From Purpureocillium takamizusanense (Eukaryota > Ascomycota > Sordariomycetes > Hypocreales > Ophiocordycipitaceae): a DNA stretch of 64,000 nt. This document shows positions 1 to 10,025 of this stretch, piece after piece (positions within the stretch are counted from its first letter, which is position 1; the number at the start of each line of letters is the position of its first letter). The translations under genes and the position numbers were made by a program. The stretch spans positions 124,001 through 188,000 of the forward strand of contig NC_063081.1 of assembly GCF_022605165.1 (NCBI RefSeq). The letters run 5' to 3'. The notes beneath the pieces are model-generated. The model was not told the DNA's origin. It worked only from the letters and a program-made list of their open reading frames with translations, and did no database searches.

Positions 1-89
1 ACGCAGTGCTCTGGCTAACTCGTATCAAAACAACCTCAAGCGGGGGGGACAAGTCCGTGAGCTTCAGCCTTCATGACATAGCCTGCCTT

Positions 90-1868
90 TTACCTGCCTA
101 GTAGGCCCCTCTCCAGGAAACACAACCTCGGCCTGTCGTTGCAGACCTCGAATCCGGCCCTCGCATAGGTATGCGTCCACTGCGCCGTCACAGTACATAC
201 CGAAACATCGCCTACGTACCCCTTCTCGTTAGCCACATCGGAGCACCTTGTATTACACCGTTTTGGCAGGCACTCACGTTCTTCTTGTCCGTCACGTCTT
301 CGAAGCCTTGCAGCTCGCTTGAGCGCTTGAGCGCCTGAATCGTCTCGTCGGGCAGGCCTGCCAACCCCGCCTCGCGTCGCCTGTTCTCCCGCACGTACAG
401 CAGTCGGAGACCCTGGTTCAGCAGCAGGTTGATGCAAAAGGCACACAACATGGCCACGATGCCGCTCCGGTACTCGGGCGCCTCGGTGCTCTTGAAGAAC
501 TGCGGTCCTGAAATCTGTCCGACGCAGTAGCACACGAATACCCACCCGCTGGCCACGGACCGCTTCGTGCTGCCGGCGATGTTACTCGACAGCAGTCCCA
601 GTATTACGAGAAATCCCACCGGGTAGCTGCCCAGAAGCCAGACTCCGACGAGCCTGCCCCATTTGTTATCCGCGGCGAGCTTGTTGATGAGGCAAGCCCC
701 AATGATCTATTTTGTTCAGCCCTTTCGTGTCGGAAAATCAGCTCAATGGCGGCCTTACCGGAGGGATCATCGCCGCGCTGGCCACGTGTAGCCGCGAACT
801 GCGAATCTTGCTCGAAAGCACGCCCGAACCTAGCTGTGCAACGGTCTGCACGGCAGACAGCGGCAGCTGCATCAGGATGGTGTTGAGCGGACTGAAGCCG
901 AAGCCCTGCACGATGAGCGGCCCAAAGGCAAGCCCGCCGCTGCCGATGGCGTTGACAAATGAGATGAGGCCGAGCACGATGACAGCGGGATCTGTGGCCG
1001 CCTCCATGACCTGGTTTGCGTCAAACCTCCTACTGCGACCCGTCCCGGTCTTGTTCGCAGCCACCCGCTGCACCGCAATGACTTTGTCTTCGTCTTGGAG
1101 CCAGCTGGCCCGCGCTGGCCCGTCGGGCACGAAAATCACAAAGGCGATGCCCCATGCAACCGTGACGGCCCCTAGGATGAGGAAGATGTACTGCCACGGC
1201 GCCAGACTTCCTCCAATGTGCCCGATGCCGTATGCGAGGAGGCCACCGATGCAGCCCCCTACGCCCAAGAAGGAAATCCATAACGCAGAGCGTCCGGCCT
1301 GCTCCTGGCGCGACCACCAGATGCCCGTCACGGCGACGAATCCCGGCGAGATGGTGGCCTCTGTCATGCCCAGGATGAAGCGGACCGACGCGAGCCCAGC
1401 AAAGCTCGAGCAAGCGGCCGTGCTCATGAGCACGCCGCCCCAGAGCACAATGTTGGCGCCGAGAAACTTGGCCACGGAGACGCGCTGCAGAAGCGCCACG
1501 CCAGGGTACTCGGCCACCAGGTAGCCAAAGTAGAAAATGCTGCTGGCCCAGCTGTACTGCTGGCCAACGAGATTGGTGTCACGGATCAGGCCGTAGACGG
1601 ATGAGTAGGCCAGCGACGTCTTGTCGATGAACTGTAGGGCGTATGTGACGCAGAGAAACGGGAGGATGCGAGCGTCGATTTTGCGCAGCACACGTTTGCT
1701 CGCGGCCGCGTCTGGCTCACCGGCGGCGATGGCCCGCACGGCGAGGTCGCCGGCTTCATCCGTGATGCGCGCCGCGCCCTTGTCGTCACGCTCTGCGTGG
1801 CTCGCCTGGCGTGAGACGGACAGCTCGATGGCTTCTCCAGCGCCTGTAGACGGAGCCTGTGCAGCCAT
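90..1868 (-). CDS. Dal5-like MFS permease (allantoate/anion:cation symporter family)
   Basis: Plasma-membrane major facilitator of the fungal Dal5/TNA1-type anion:cation symporter family, which imports small organic anions such as allantoate, ureidosuccinate or vitamins; the substrate cannot be told from sequence. The N-terminal cytosolic tail leads into KIDARILPFLCVTYALQFIDKTSL, the family's first helix with its D-K-x-x-L signature, followed by about twelve hydrophobic segments and a LTDK-like C-terminal tail (DVTDKKN). The start is placed at MAAQAPS (1868); an in-frame ATG 18 codons upstream (1922) is possible. A 52-bp intron at 707-758 joins MIPP to IIGACLINKL. After KKN a GTGAGT donor (277) implies one more intron; two acceptors are plausible, giving tails that stop near 90 or near 70, so the last exon is unresolved. 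Family call is firm, 3' end is not. Confidence 0.85.
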
Positions 1869-2418
1869 TGCGTCTTGTCGAGCACGTTCTCTGTTGCAAA
1901 CAGCACGCGCTTGCCAGCTCAAGTCTTACAATTGCCGACTCTCTCACTGGCGAGCGAAACAAAGGTCTAGGCCTCCCGTCTTCAGAGGGCACGTCGTCTT
2001 CGCCCCGACCGACTGATAACGCCTCCGTCGTAACTGGCTGGGAGCGTGGAGATGCCTGCCGGTGTCGGCCGTGGCCTTGCGACGTGGACGATATCGCACC
2101 GTCGGGGAACTTGTCGGCGACGGCGCATGGGACCCTGGGCGTATCCCGCTCTTGCGCCGCCCAAGCGACGGCGCTACTCGCTCTTTGGTGGATCTTTGAT
2201 GAAGGATGGCCGGGACCAGGGTTCCCCATTTGGGGCTCCCCGCATTCGCACTCCGCGTGGCATGTGGCATGATGGTGAGCTGGTGGCGTCGTCTGTCCAT
2301 CGTAGCCAGGCTTCACGCAGAGTTTATGGCTTGTATCTCGGTAGAGTACGGAGCCATTCATTGACCTTTTGCGTTGTTGGCATTTGTCAGACACCCGAAG
2401 GCACGTTGTCACAACGCA

Positions 2419-3902
2419 ATGAACCAGCCAAGCGATTTCTATCTCGGTGAACGAGGGGCGAGAGCCGCCAGCCTTGGTGGTGACGATGCTGGCAGGCCAC
2501 CTCTCCTCGAGGACATCAGCGCGGCCGTCGATGAACTCGCCGTTGCCTTCTGGCCGGTCAACAAGACGATCCACGACAACCCTGAGCTGGCGTACGAGGA
2601 GCACCACGCGCACCATGTGCTGACGCGCTTCATGGCCGCCCAGGACGGCTGGCGCGTGACGAGGTCTGCGTACGGCATCGACACGGCATGGGTGGCCGTC
2701 TACGATTCGGGGAGGCGAGGCCCGGTCGTGTCCTTTAACGCGGAGATGGGTGAGGCGCATCCCTCCTTCCGATAAAGTCAAGACGGTAACGGCTGACGTA
2801 GTTTGTATGTAGACGCCCTGCCCGGCATCGGGCATGCCTGCGGACACAACCTGATTGCGAGCGCGTCCGTCCTCGGTGCCGCGGCGACGGCCACCGTCAT
2901 GAAGAAGCATAAGCTCTGCGGCAAGATTGTGCTGTTTGGCACACCCGCAGAGGAGGGTAGCGTTTTCCCTCCACCCACACATACACACGAGTACCGTACC
3001 GTACCGAGTCTGGCTGACATGTTGTTGTTGTTGTTATCATGGCAGGTGGCGGCGGCAAGATCCGCCTGCTCAACGCGGGCGCCTACTCGTCGCAAGGCGT
3101 CGACGTGAGCCTCATCTCCCACCCGGGCATCGTGCCGGACGCGGCGCGCATGCACACCACGGCGCTCTCCAGCTTCCAGGCCGAGTACTTTGGGCGCGAG
3201 GCGCACGCCGCGGCCAACCCGTGGCTGGGCATCAACGCGCTCGACGGGCTCGTCACCGCGTACGCGAGCCTGTCGATGCTGCGGCAGCAGTGCATGCCCG
3301 GCGACGTCATCCAGGGGCACATCACCGACGGCGGGCTGCGCCCCAACATCATCCACGCGCACGCGGCGGGCCGGTTCGTCGTGCGCGCCGACTCGCAGGC
3401 CCGGCTGGGGCGGCTCCGGCGCAAGGTCTACGCGTGCTTCGAGGCCGGGGCCACGGCGTCGGGCGCGAGGCTCAGCATCACCGAGGGGGAGGCGTACAGG
3501 GACCACGTCGCCAACGGGCCGCTCGCGCGGAGCTACACGCGGTACTTTAACGCGCTCGGCCCGCGGCATCCCATCGCGGAGAACGTCGAGGAGGACGTCC
3601 GGCGCGGGCGCACGCAGGCGAGCACCGACCAGGGCGACGTGAGCTACGCGATGCCGAGCCTGAGCCCCGCGTTTGCCATCGCGCCCGCCGGGGAGGAGGG
3701 CGGCGGCCAGGGGCCTCACAACCCCGAGTTCGCGGCGGCGGCGGGCACGCGCGACGCCTTCGCCCGCGCGGCCATGGTCGGCAAGGGGCTCGCGGGGGTG
3801 GCGGTGGATTTGCTGACGGTGGAGGGGTTCCTGGATGAGGTGAAGAGGAGTTGGAGGGAGGACATGGAGAGACTTGGCGTTGGGAGCGATGAGTCTCTGT
3901 GA
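2419..3902 (+). CDS. M20 family metal-dependent amidohydrolase/peptidase (PM20D2-like)
   Basis: Predicted cytosolic zinc amidohydrolase of the M20 aminoacylase/carboxypeptidase group, hydrolysing amide bonds of N-acyl amino acids or dipeptides. Three exons: 2419-2749, 2813-2956 and 3046-3902; introns are 63 bp and 89 bp. Splicing restores the metal-binding core: NAEM+DALPGIGHACGHN across intron 1 and GTPAEEG+GGGKIRLL across intron 2, with the Asp of DALPG, the His of GHACGHN and the Glu pair of PAEEG all present. The dimerisation lid follows (SSFQAEYFGREAHAAANPW), and a late GDVSYAMPSL matches the usual C-terminal metal-ligand region. The start at MNQPSDF is chosen because upstream codons look like leader sequence. 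It is transcribed divergently from the Dal5-like permease (about 550 bp apart), so the two may share a nitrogen-scavenging promoter; that is inference. Confidence 0.88.
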
Positions 3903-4148
3903 CTCTGTGATGGGTCTTGATGATGAGTGTCGTCGACGTGCCATCATCATGACATGACATTGGCGAGGGACGTGTATGGGTAGCAGCAAAAAGAAAAAAA
4001 ATACGCTCATATTTTTGTACGCGCTCTATCTTGATGTGATGCGAACAGTCTATCCTGTAGATGGAATGCCTCTGACATGCCAACAACCACCGTTCTACGA
4101 TTCTGCTTGTCCTGTCCTGTCCCAACCTAACAACTCGCCTCTACCTCC

Positions 4149-4223
4149 ACTCTCTCTCTTTCTCTCTCTTTCTCTCTCTCACACACTCACACTCTCTCAC
4201 TCACTCACTCACATACACACACA
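4149..4223. repeat. CT/CA-rich microsatellite
   Basis: Imperfect run of TCTC, TTTC and CACT/CACA units lying in the 3'-to-3' gap between the M20 amidohydrolase and the HGSNAT-like gene. The rest of the gap (3903-4240) holds no recognisable gene. Confidence 0.85.
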
Positions 4224-4240
4224 AAGAAACGCAGTCAAAG

Positions 4241-6235
4241 CTAAAAGAAGCGCCAGATGGAATCCGCCGACTTGGTGCTCTTGAACCTGCTATACGCCCT
4301 GCAGACGGGCCACAGCATGAGCATGGCGGCGGCCCAGACGGCAAAGTAGGCGGCGATGTTGTCGATGCCGCGCGTGTCGCCGGGGTTCATGGGGTCGGTG
4401 GCGACGCCCGTGTCGTGGCCGAAGAGGGCGACGAGGGCGGCGCCGAGGGCGAAGACGAGGAGCATGTGCGCGACGTAGAAGAAGAGGGCGGTGGTGCCAA
4501 AGTCGAGGAGCATGGCGGCGGGGAGGGCGAGGAGGCGGTGGCTCCAACGGCGCAGGTGGTGGTCGTGGTGGGAATGAGGTTGAGGATGAGGATGGGGAGG
4601 GGCGAGGCGGCGCGGGGGGAGGGCGGCGAAGAGGGCGAGCAGGAAGAGGTTGCCGGCCATGGCAAAGGCCCAGAAGGAGACGTCCGGGGGGTACTTGACG
4701 ATGTAGAAGAAGGAGGGCATGTCGGCGAGGTACGGGTTGGCATCTTGACGTTGCTGCTGCTGCTGAGCGGGGGTCTGCAGGCAGCCCTCGGAGAGGTTCC
4801 CCACGCGGAGCACGCGCGTGAGGACAAAGACGAGGGCGAAGAGCAGCGCGACGAGGACGTGCGCGGCGGCCACGGCGCGGGGCGAGCGCGGGCGAGAGGA
4901 CTGGGCGACGAGGACGCGCCCGTAGAGCAGGCCGAGGATGGCAAAGGAGAGCCATGCCATGGGGGGAAAGCCGGACAGGACGCGCCCGCCGCCGGTGGTG
5001 GCGGCGTCCATGACGGGCCAGAACCAGATGCGCAGGAGGGGATTTTGCGGTGCGGTGGCTGTTCTAAATGCTGATGATGGCGTGAAGGAGGAGGAGGAGG
5101 AAGAGGAGGCTGAGAGTGAGGGTGGTGGTGATGATTGTAATGTGGTGGTGGTGAGCGACGACGACTCGGCCTGGCAGTGGCCATGGGTCTCGGAGAGCCA
5201 TATGTTCCACCAGATGGTGATGGTACTCAGGATGAGCACCGCGGCGTTGTGGACGTGCCACGAGATGGACGCGGCCAGCGCGGCGGTGGTGGTCGAGTCT
5301 TGGGCCCGCCCTGTCGTTGCATCTGCTACTGCCGGTGCCGCCACCGTCGTCGTCGTCGTCGTCTCGCTAGACAGCAACGGCCGTCGCTCACCCGCACCAT
5401 CTCCTGCCCGCACTTTGCTCTTCTTCACCATCCACCCCTCCAGCCAGCGCGCCAACGCCCCCTCCGTCCAATCCATGGCCATCCACAGCAACCCCGCGAG
5501 GAGGTAATCCACCGCCAGCGCGAACAGGACCATGTTGAGGAACCAGACCTTTCCCGCCGTGACGACGAGCCCAAACACGACCGTCACGGCCGTCAGCACC
5601 GCGGCGCGCACGGCCAGGTAGCGCGCCAGGCGGGCGGCCCCCCAGCCGAGCCTGCCGCGGCGCGAGCGCCCGAGGTACACGACGCCCATGCCGAGCAGGA
5701 AGGTGAAGCCGGGGGCGCAGAGGTGGGTGAGGGTGCGCACGACGTAGGCGACGGGGCGGTTGAAGCGCCGCACGACGGTGTCGTCGGACTCGGGGACGCG
5801 GCCGGTGCCGTGGGACCAGGTGTGCAGCGCGAGGGCGGTGTGGTCGAGGGCCATGATGATCATGAGGAGCCCGCGGAGGAGGTCCGGGGCGAGGGCGCGG
5901 GCCGACGTTGATGCCGCGGGGGGTTTGAGCGGCGGGGAGGAGGAGGAGGATGAGCCTGTTGATGCGCCGTTTGTGCGGTGATCATGATGTAGACTGCCAT
6001 TATTGACTGCTGCTGCTTCGGTATCGCGGTAGCGGCGATTGTTATTGTTTTTATTATACGACGGGAACGAGTCGTAGCGGTAGCCGTTTTCCGTTGGCTC
6101 GGTGGCCTCGACATTCGAGTCGGCATCGTCGTCCATGTCGTTGTCGTCGCGGTGGTGGTAGGAGGCGTTGCCGTCTCGGACGGTCGGCCCCGAGGCCCCG
6201 TGGCGGGCGTCGGCGGCCGGGCTGCTCGGTGCCAT
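4241..6235 (-). CDS. HGSNAT-like / DUF1624 membrane acyltransferase
   Basis: Single-exon 664-residue multi-pass membrane protein. After a roughly 110-residue disordered, His/Asp/Ser-rich N-terminus comes the DUF1624/heparan-alpha-glucosaminide N-acetyltransferase signature: APDLLRGLLMIIMALDHTAL, with the conserved R-G and D-H, followed by TLTHLCAPGFTFLLGMGV. In the family this first helix carries the histidine used for transmembrane acetyl transfer from acetyl-CoA to an amino sugar. About ten further hydrophobic helices follow, with a low-complexity Ser/Thr-rich loop near residues 350-400. Fungi lack heparan sulfate, so the substrate is unknown; cell-wall or glycan amino sugars are a guess. 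No introns are needed. The reading frame has strong GC-rich third positions and runs to WRFF-stop. Confidence 0.82.
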   Translation of the reverse strand: MAPSSPAADARHGASGPTVRDGNASYHHRDDNDMDDDADSNVEATEPTENGYRYDSFPSYNKNNNNRRYRDTEAAAVNNGSLHHDHRTNGASTGSSSSSSPPLKPPAASTSARALAPDLLRGLLMIIMALDHTALALHTWSHGTGRVPESDDTVVRRFNRPVAYVVRTLTHLCAPGFTFLLGMGVVYLGRSRRGRLGWGAARLARYLAVRAAVLTAVTVVFGLVVTAGKVWFLNMVLFALAVDYLLAGLLWMAMDWTEGALARWLEGWMVKKSKVRAGDGAGERRPLLSSETTTTTTVAAPAVADATTGRAQDSTTTAALAASISWHVHNAAVLILSTITIWWNIWLSETHGHCQAESSSLTTTTLQSSPPPSLSASSSSSSSFTPSSAFRTATAPQNPLLRIWFWPVMDAATTGGGRVLSGFPPMAWLSFAILGLLYGRVLVAQSSRPRSPRAVAAAHVLVALLFALVFVLTRVLRVGNLSEGCLQTPAQQQQQRQDANPYLADMPSFFYIVKYPPDVSFWAFAMAGNLFLLALFAALPPRRLAPPHPHPQPHSHHDHHLRRWSHRLLALPAAMLLDFGTTALFFYVAHMLLVFALGAALVALFGHDTGVATDPMNPGDTRGIDNIAAYFAVWAAAMLMLWPVCRAYSRFKSTKSADSIWRFF

Positions 6236-8002
6236 GACGCCTTTGCTGGCACAGTCGCCCAGATCAGAGGAATTGGGGACGATGGTGATGTCGAGGGACC
6301 GAAGATGGAAGCGAATGGCCCGGGACGTACTTCAGAGGGCCATGGCAGTAAGTAGTATTGTCCGTTGATCGTCGTTGGGGGTTGCGGAAACCGCGGAAGA
6401 GAAGATTGGGTGTGTAGGAGGCGCTAGTAGCAAACTCGTCTTTGGAGCTGCGGAACGACTGGATCGATCGAGTCAGGGCGACCGACGGCCCGGGGGGCGC
6501 GGCGTGGAGATGGATGGATGGATGACGCGCGATGGTGGTGGGATACCTAGCAGGCAGTAGAGGCGTACTGGCGTTGGTTGGTAATCGTGCTTGATCCGCC
6601 GTGCCGGACAAGGATAGGTATATGGCACAGGGAGGACTTGCCTGTCTTGCGCCCCAGTGCAGTGATGGCTGCCTGGCGGAGTTTTAGGCGTATAAGTTAC
6701 TAAATAAGTTCCTTCATCACCCCTAATGACCTGACCTGTCTTTGAGGGGCTTGCACAAGCTCCATGATTGTCACCTCGTTGAAGAATTTGATCTCGTCTC
6801 TGCCTCCCCCATCATACTAGATCAATTGGAGAAGTAACACAAATCATGGGCATGATGGAGAGTGAAGAGGACATGGACCGACGGGTCGTGTTTGGAGCAG
6901 CAGGCGGGCGGACTTTTAAGGATGGCGGCGCCAGCCCACCTCCCCCCATCAATCCTCCATCTGCTGCTGTGCATCTCCAACTCCGCCGGCGGGCGGGCTT
7001 CCAATGAGGCGTGTCAACGGGCAGCAAGCCAAACTCTTGTTCGCGGGCCACCGGGGAGGACGGACCCAGACGGGAGCACTGCGTCAGCCACGTCAAGGTG
7101 AGAGCGCGGAGGGTATCACAGCAGGATGGACAGTATAGTATCCAAAGCAGCAGCACAGGCGAGCCAGCATCTCATGCAGTGGAAGCAATGGGAAAACAAG
7201 GAGCTGTCGAGATTGCCAGATGGTGCGTGCTCATCATACCCAAGGTACGTATGCTTTGAGAGCTGCAGCACAAGTACAAAACTATGAACGTGAAGTTGTC
7301 CATCTATGAGACACAATCAATCATCGCCCCCACCAGTTTGACGCCTCGCGTGGCACGGCATTAGCCCGTGTCTCTCTTCCTCCTCATCAATGCCGCCTGC
7401 CACGCGCCACAATGCACTCATCAGCAGCAGCAGGCCCCAACTTGGCCAGGCACAGCTTTCCCCGTCCAGACGCCACTGCTCCCCGCCCCCGCCCTCCCTT
7501 CCGGATCGTGCCGCCAGCCGCCCAAAACGGTAGGTATGTACAGTGGGTGTACATACCTCTGGACCGAGCACTAATGACGCCTGGGGTCATATAACCGGGC
7601 TATATGCGCCCGCAGCGGGCGGCAGCGGTGGCTGGAGACAGAGCGTGAGCGTGCGCTACCTACCTCGGCTTGTTACAGCCTACTAACTGCCTACTGCTCT
7701 CTCCTCCGTTTGTGTCCGGTGCTGCATCACGGAAAGGCAGAACTACTAGTTACAGCAGGCGCCGATAGCGGTCGCGTGGATTGCTTCATAAGAGAAGCCC
7801 TAATAAGCGCGACCCCGTCATTCATTTCTCACCTGCACTCATAGAGACTCATCAATTGACGTTATCGGCATAACCGCTCTCAACGACGGACGGCGCACGC
7901 GACTACTCGGAGCAAGCGCAAAGAGGAAGCCCAAGCTCCAACAAGCTAAAGCCATCCATTCATTCAGACAAGTCGCGAAGCAAAAGGGGTACCGCCGCCG
8001 TC
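6236..8002. other. Divergent intergenic region, no gene seen
   Basis: About 1.8 kb between the start of the HGSNAT-like gene (leftward) and the succinyl-CoA ligase gene (rightward). Short open frames here lack family resemblance or codon character. The region must hold both promoters and leaders, and carries one striking perfect dyad at 7532-7558, listed separately. Confidence 0.7.
7532..7558. promoter_or_regulatory. Perfect 11-bp inverted repeat with 5-nt spacer
   Basis: AGGTATGTACA, spacer GTGGG, then TGTACATACCT: both arms match exactly. It lies about 445 bp upstream of the succinyl-CoA ligase start and 1.3 kb from the divergent membrane acyltransferase start. It may be a dimeric regulator site or an RNA hairpin; no known fungal operator was recognised. 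Confidence 0.5.
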
Positions 8003-9406
8003 ATGTTGACGCCCTGTAGGTCGGCGGCAGCACGATCGCTGCGCGCGCTGGCATGCTCCTCCCGGACCTTTTCGACGTCGCTGTGGCCGCGGCGAGGCGG
8101 CGGTTACGAGGACACGATAGACAACCTACGCATTGATGGCAACTCTCGCGTCATCTATCAAGGTATGGGACGAGGGCCCTGTCTGTTCCTCCAAGAACGT
8201 GAACCTCGTGTGCTGATTGATGTCTGATCTGATGGCTTAGGCTTCACCGGCCAGGCTGTATGGAACCCCCTTACATCTGATAGCCCTCTGCTCCTTCTGA
8301 CAACTGCCAGGCCACGTCGAATGCCAAGGACACCATCGAGTACGGCACAAAGGTCGTCGGCGGCGTCTCCCCCGGCAAAGGCGGCCAGACGCACCTCGAC
8401 CTCCCCGTCTTTGGCACCGTCCGCGAGGTATGTATGCTTCTCTTCTCTTCACCCTCTCTCTCGCGGCCCCTTGTCCCCCCTCCCCACCTTCTCGCCAACA
8501 GTCAGGGATATGAGGTGGAAAATAGAGCAAAGAAGGAAAAAGGATGATGCTAACCGCAGTGTCCATCTGTCCTTGCAGGCCATGCAAGCCGTCAAGCCGC
8601 ACGTCAGCGCCGTCTTCGTGCCCGCGCAGTTCGCCGCCAGGGCCATCGTCGAGGCCATCGAGGCCGAGGTGCCGCTCGTCGTCTCCGTGGCCGAGCACAT
8701 CCCCGTGCACGACCTGCTGCACGTGCACGAGGTGCTGCGCACGCAGAGCCGCAGCCGCCTCGTCGGGCCCAACTGCCCGGGCGTCATCTCCCCGGACCGC
8801 TGCCGCGTCGGCATCATGCCCTACCGCCAGTACCGCCGCGGCCGCGTCGGCATCGTGAGCAAGTCGGGCACCCTGAGCTACGAGGCGGTCGGCGCGACGA
8901 GCGCCGCGGGGCTGGGGCAGAGCCTCGTCGTTGCCGTGGGCGGCGACTCGATGCCGGGTAAGCCCCCTTTTTTCACCCCTTTTCCCGTCACATCGCGCTG
9001 GGGCATCATGGATGGGTTAGCGAAAGGAGAGAGACAAAAGATGGGAAGGCTCGCTGACAGAGGAACAGGCACCACCATTGCCGACGTGCTCCAGGTCCTC
9101 CTCACCGACCCCGAGACCGAGGGCATCATCGTCATCGGCGAGATTGGCGGCGAGCAGGAGCTGCACGCCGCCGACATGATTGCGCGGCACCGCCGGTCCA
9201 CGCCGAGCCCCAAGCCTGTCATCGCCATGGTCGCGGGCCAGACGGCGCCCGTGGGCAAGATCATGGGCCACGCGGGGGCCGTCCTCTCGCCGAGGGACGC
9301 GACGGCGGCGGACAAGGCCGCGGCGCTGGAGAGGGCGGGCGCCGTCATCGTGCCGCACCCGAGCGTCATGGGCGTGACGATGAAGGAGCTTCTGGGCGTG
9401 AAGTAG
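8003..9406 (+). CDS. Succinyl-CoA ligase alpha subunit, divergent mitochondrial paralogue
   Basis: ADP/GDP-forming succinyl-CoA synthetase alpha subunit of the TCA cycle. A basic, Ser-rich mitochondrial presequence ([17 protein letters not shown]) precedes the CoA-binding Rossmann domain. Five exons: 8003-8162, 8241-8257, 8311-8427, 8579-8957 and 9069-9406. Exon 2 is only 17 nt and encodes the GFTGQ loop. Seen motifs are [30 protein letters not shown], the phosphohistidine loop MGHAGAV and IGEIGG. It differs from textbook alpha subunits: GGDSMPG replaces the usual GGDPFPG-type loop, [18 protein letters not shown] lacks the double-Pro and Gly-Gly stretch normally around the active His, and the C-terminus is short. 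The phosphoryl-accepting His is kept, so it may be active, but it looks like a second paralogue rather than the housekeeping copy. Confidence 0.9.
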
Positions 9407-10025
9407 TGATTTGGGCAAATTAGTAGAATCATCTATAGAGCCGAGCATGTTTACTGTGGTTCAGCCATGGGTGCTTGTCGAGCGAGCGCCTGACGTGCAT
9501 GCCTACGATTTGAAGTACAGAGATATACGATTACCGAGTAGATTGGCAGATATTGACGTTCCGGGTCCCAATTGGCGCGGGGTCTTAAACTGTTTCTCGC
9601 TGACTACTAATAGTATACTATACTCTGTATGTGAATTACGTTCATGTATGTGACTGGATGTCAAAGTTGGCCTCACCTGTCCACCACGCTTCATGTCGAG
9701 TTGACCCTTGACTCTTGCGCTATTGACGCCACGCCCTCTCCGCATCGAGTCGCAACATTCACAGCATAAGGCGTGCGACCCCGCATGATTGATACATGGC
9801 GCGAACAGGCGGGCCCTCCCATCCTCCACCAGGGGCCCCTGCTGCTGCTGCTGCTGCTGCTGCAGATTCTCGGTCGGTTGGAGTTGTTGGGCACATCACC
9901 CTGCTGCTCAGTGCCAGCACTGCCAGGAGACCTCTGCTGCTGACACAAACGTTTGCACGATGAGCAACGCCTTTTTGTAGGTAGGCAGTGATGAGACTGC
10001 CTCACAATCGCTTCACGTCTCGGCC
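9407..10025. other. Intergenic, (CTG)n repeat, no gene
   Basis: Gap between two rightward genes. The only structure is a CTG trinucleotide tract of eight units or so at about 9839-9863 with a short second CTG run nearby; it is presumably the promoter and leader of the zinc-cluster regulator. Confidence 0.7.

Noticed and set aside
2778..4010. 410-residue minus-strand frame opposite the amidohydrolase
   Set aside because: The plus-strand exons restore an M20 catalytic core; the minus frame is Arg/Ala-rich and has no recognisable domain.
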